64,000 nt of DNA. Source: DSYU01 sp964437595. Lineage in GTDB: Bacteria > Chloroflexota > Anaerolineae > Anaerolineales > Anaerolineaceae. The stretch's first letter is position 1; each line of letters starts with the position of its first letter. The stretch spans positions 1 through 64,000 of the forward strand of contig CAYTHO010000009.1 in NCBI GenBank assembly GCA_964437595.1, read 5' to 3'. The notes under the pieces were generated by a model that worked only from the letters and a program-made list of their open reading frames with translations, was not told where the DNA came from and ran no database searches. Positions 62,944 to 64,000 of this stretch are shown here, piece after piece. Both the position numbers and the translations under genes were made by a program.

Positions 62944-64000
62944 TCAGCCTGGCGCGAAAGTGACAAGGTTGGCGTCGCGGCTTGCTGAGAAGCGTAGCCA
63001 CTCAATCAGCCATTCAACTGGGCGAGCCTGCATGAGCGAGGGCTCGGCAAAACACTGTTGGTAGCAGCTTGAGCAAACCAGCGGGGGAGAACCAAACGCC
63101 TCAAGCGCGCGCTGCATGGCCTCTTTCCAGTTCCTAACCTCCAGCAGGTTGCAGGGGACCCCGCCGTGACCGTTGTTCTCTTTCTGGATGGGGCGGCAGG
63201 GATAAACCAATTCGCCTGCGGGCAGCACCCGAGGTACCAGGGTTGGATAGCAGGCATAGGGATGAAAATCGAGAAGCGTGCGCAGATAGGCCATACTGCC
63301 CAGTATGGGTGCTCCGCGCTGCTTCTGCGCAATCATCTCGGTCAGAAAGGCTTTATATTCTTCAGAAACCAGTAGATCGTAGCTGGGCCAATTCATCACT
63401 GCCTGGGGCGAAAACGACACCAGCAGCCCCTTATCCTGGCAGAACTGCAGCACAGCCCGTGCGCCAGGCAGAGTCTGCGGTGTAATCACGCAGTTAAGAA
63501 TCATGCGGTAGCCAAATTGAGCCTGCCTGCCCGCATATCGACAGATGTTTTCCAATATCCGGTCGGTTGTTTCGTCCGTAACATGAATAATTGATGTCCA
63601 TTCTTCACGGTCGGTAGAATCGAGACTGACAACCAACCGCGTGAGATGTGGCAGAATGGCTTCATGGTGATGAAGGAGCGAGGCATTCGTCAGCAGGGTA
63701 ATGCCACGAAACCCGACTTCGCGGTGCGTGCGATCCACCAGTTCATCGATCTGCGGGTGAAGCAGCGGTTCGCCGCCAGTCAGGATCACCTGGTCTGTGG
63801 CAGTACGGATGACTCGCAGCACGCGAAGTGCATCCTCCAATGCAAGGGGCGGTATGTTTTGAGCGTTGCGCCGCGCGCCAAAGTCTTCACAGTAGGTGCA
63901 GTTTAGATTACATTGTGTCGTAATATAATACGTTACCGCCAGCGGGCGTAGCAGCCGCTCGCGGCAAACAAGGTTAGCCAGGTTGATCCCATAATTGGTG
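62944..64000 (-). CDS. Radical SAM protein with SPASM-like C-terminus (partial)
   Basis: The frame is open to the right edge, so the start is beyond the window. The radical SAM motif is C-N-L-N-C-T-Y-C (CxxxCxxC) near 63920-63890, followed by QVILTGGEPLLHPQ and a barrel. The C-terminus has extra Cys (CYPTL, CRPIQ, CSSCYQQC), possible SPASM-type cluster ligands, as in peptide-modifying or sugar-acting enzymes. Substrate unknown. It is 71 nt upstream of the reductase gene on the same strand. Confidence 0.85.
   Translation of the reverse strand, partial: TNYGINLANLVCRERLLRPLAVTYYITTQCNLNCTYCEDFGARRNAQNIPPLALEDALRVLRVIRTATDQVILTGGEPLLHPQIDELVDRTHREVGFRGITLLTNASLLHHHEAILPHLTRLVVSLDSTDREEWTSIIHVTDETTDRILENICRYAGRQAQFGYRMILNCVITPQTLPGARAVLQFCQDKGLLVSFSPQAVMNWPSYDLLVSEEYKAFLTEMIAQKQRGAPILGSMAYLRTLLDFHPYACYPTLVPRVLPAGELVYPCRPIQKENNGHGGVPCNLLEVRNWKEAMQRALEAFGSPPLVCSSCYQQCFAEPSLMQARPVEWLIEWLRFSASRDANLVTFAPG

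Overview
The window looks like chromosomal DNA of a Chloroflexota bacterium, most likely of the Anaerolineae. This is inferred from gene content and protein style: a moderate-GC genome with GH3, GH4, GH31 and GH63-like glycosidases, a sulfatase, a RodZ-like protein with Thr/Pro-rich linkers, MoxR/DUF58/DUF4129 genes, B12-dependent enzymes and carotenoid enzymes. No rRNA, tRNA, CRISPR array or prophage was seen. Mobile DNA is limited to one intact insertion sequence (6369-7472) and one decayed IS5-type transposase (about 10109-10450).

Layout. 1-6096 (minus): a six-gene operon headed by a MerR/B12-binding CarH-like photoreceptor regulator, followed by an MFS transporter, an alpha/beta hydrolase, an SRPBCC protein, a Rieske oxygenase and a CrtI/CrtD-like FAD oxidoreductase cut by the window edge. 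The regulator's promoter carries three exact 11-bp-spaced repeats, the geometry known for CarH operators. 6369-10500: the IS, a DoxX gene behind a 22-bp palindrome, a collapsed redoxin remnant, an interrupted membrane ORF, an OhrR-like MarR regulator, a DUF1295 membrane enzyme and the IS5 remnant. 10685-16686: an unrecognised two-gene pair, a LysM/M23 peptidase, DUF192, two response regulators and exonuclease III. 16700-29617: sulfatase, a degenerate Mrr-like membrane protein, HAD phosphatase, GH63-like glycosidase, alkyltransferase-like protein, a coiled-coil membrane protein, small Cys-rich proteins, a glycosyltransferase, GH4, a lipoprotein and GH3.

29685-43331: housekeeping and membrane genes (site-2 protease, RimO, RodZ-like, ribosomal protein L9), methylmalonyl-CoA mutase large subunit plus epimerase, a fatty-acid hydroxylase, the MoxR-DUF58-DUF4129 operon and an HD-GYP protein. 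43464-58171: GH31, an NSS transporter, DUF2721, then a minus-strand run Gfo/Idh - lycopene cyclase - RecD2 - hydrolase, a polysaccharide deacetylase, a PilZ protein and a second-type DNA polymerase III alpha. 58308-64000: dipeptidase, 6-phosphogluconolactonase, a CrtU/CrtQ-like FAD oxidoreductase overlapping a saccharopine-dehydrogenase-like reductase, and a radical SAM protein cut by the right edge.

Themes. (1) Carotenoid-type chemistry is spread over at least three loci (left operon, lycopene cyclase, CrtU-like gene), with a B12 light sensor as the evident regulator of the first. (2) Glycan breakdown uses many intracellular-looking glycosidases. (3) DNA repair genes (xth, recD2, dnaE2-like, atl) and a peroxide-type MarR regulator fit a lineage exposed to light and oxygen stress. 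The left operon is the best candidate for an undescribed system.
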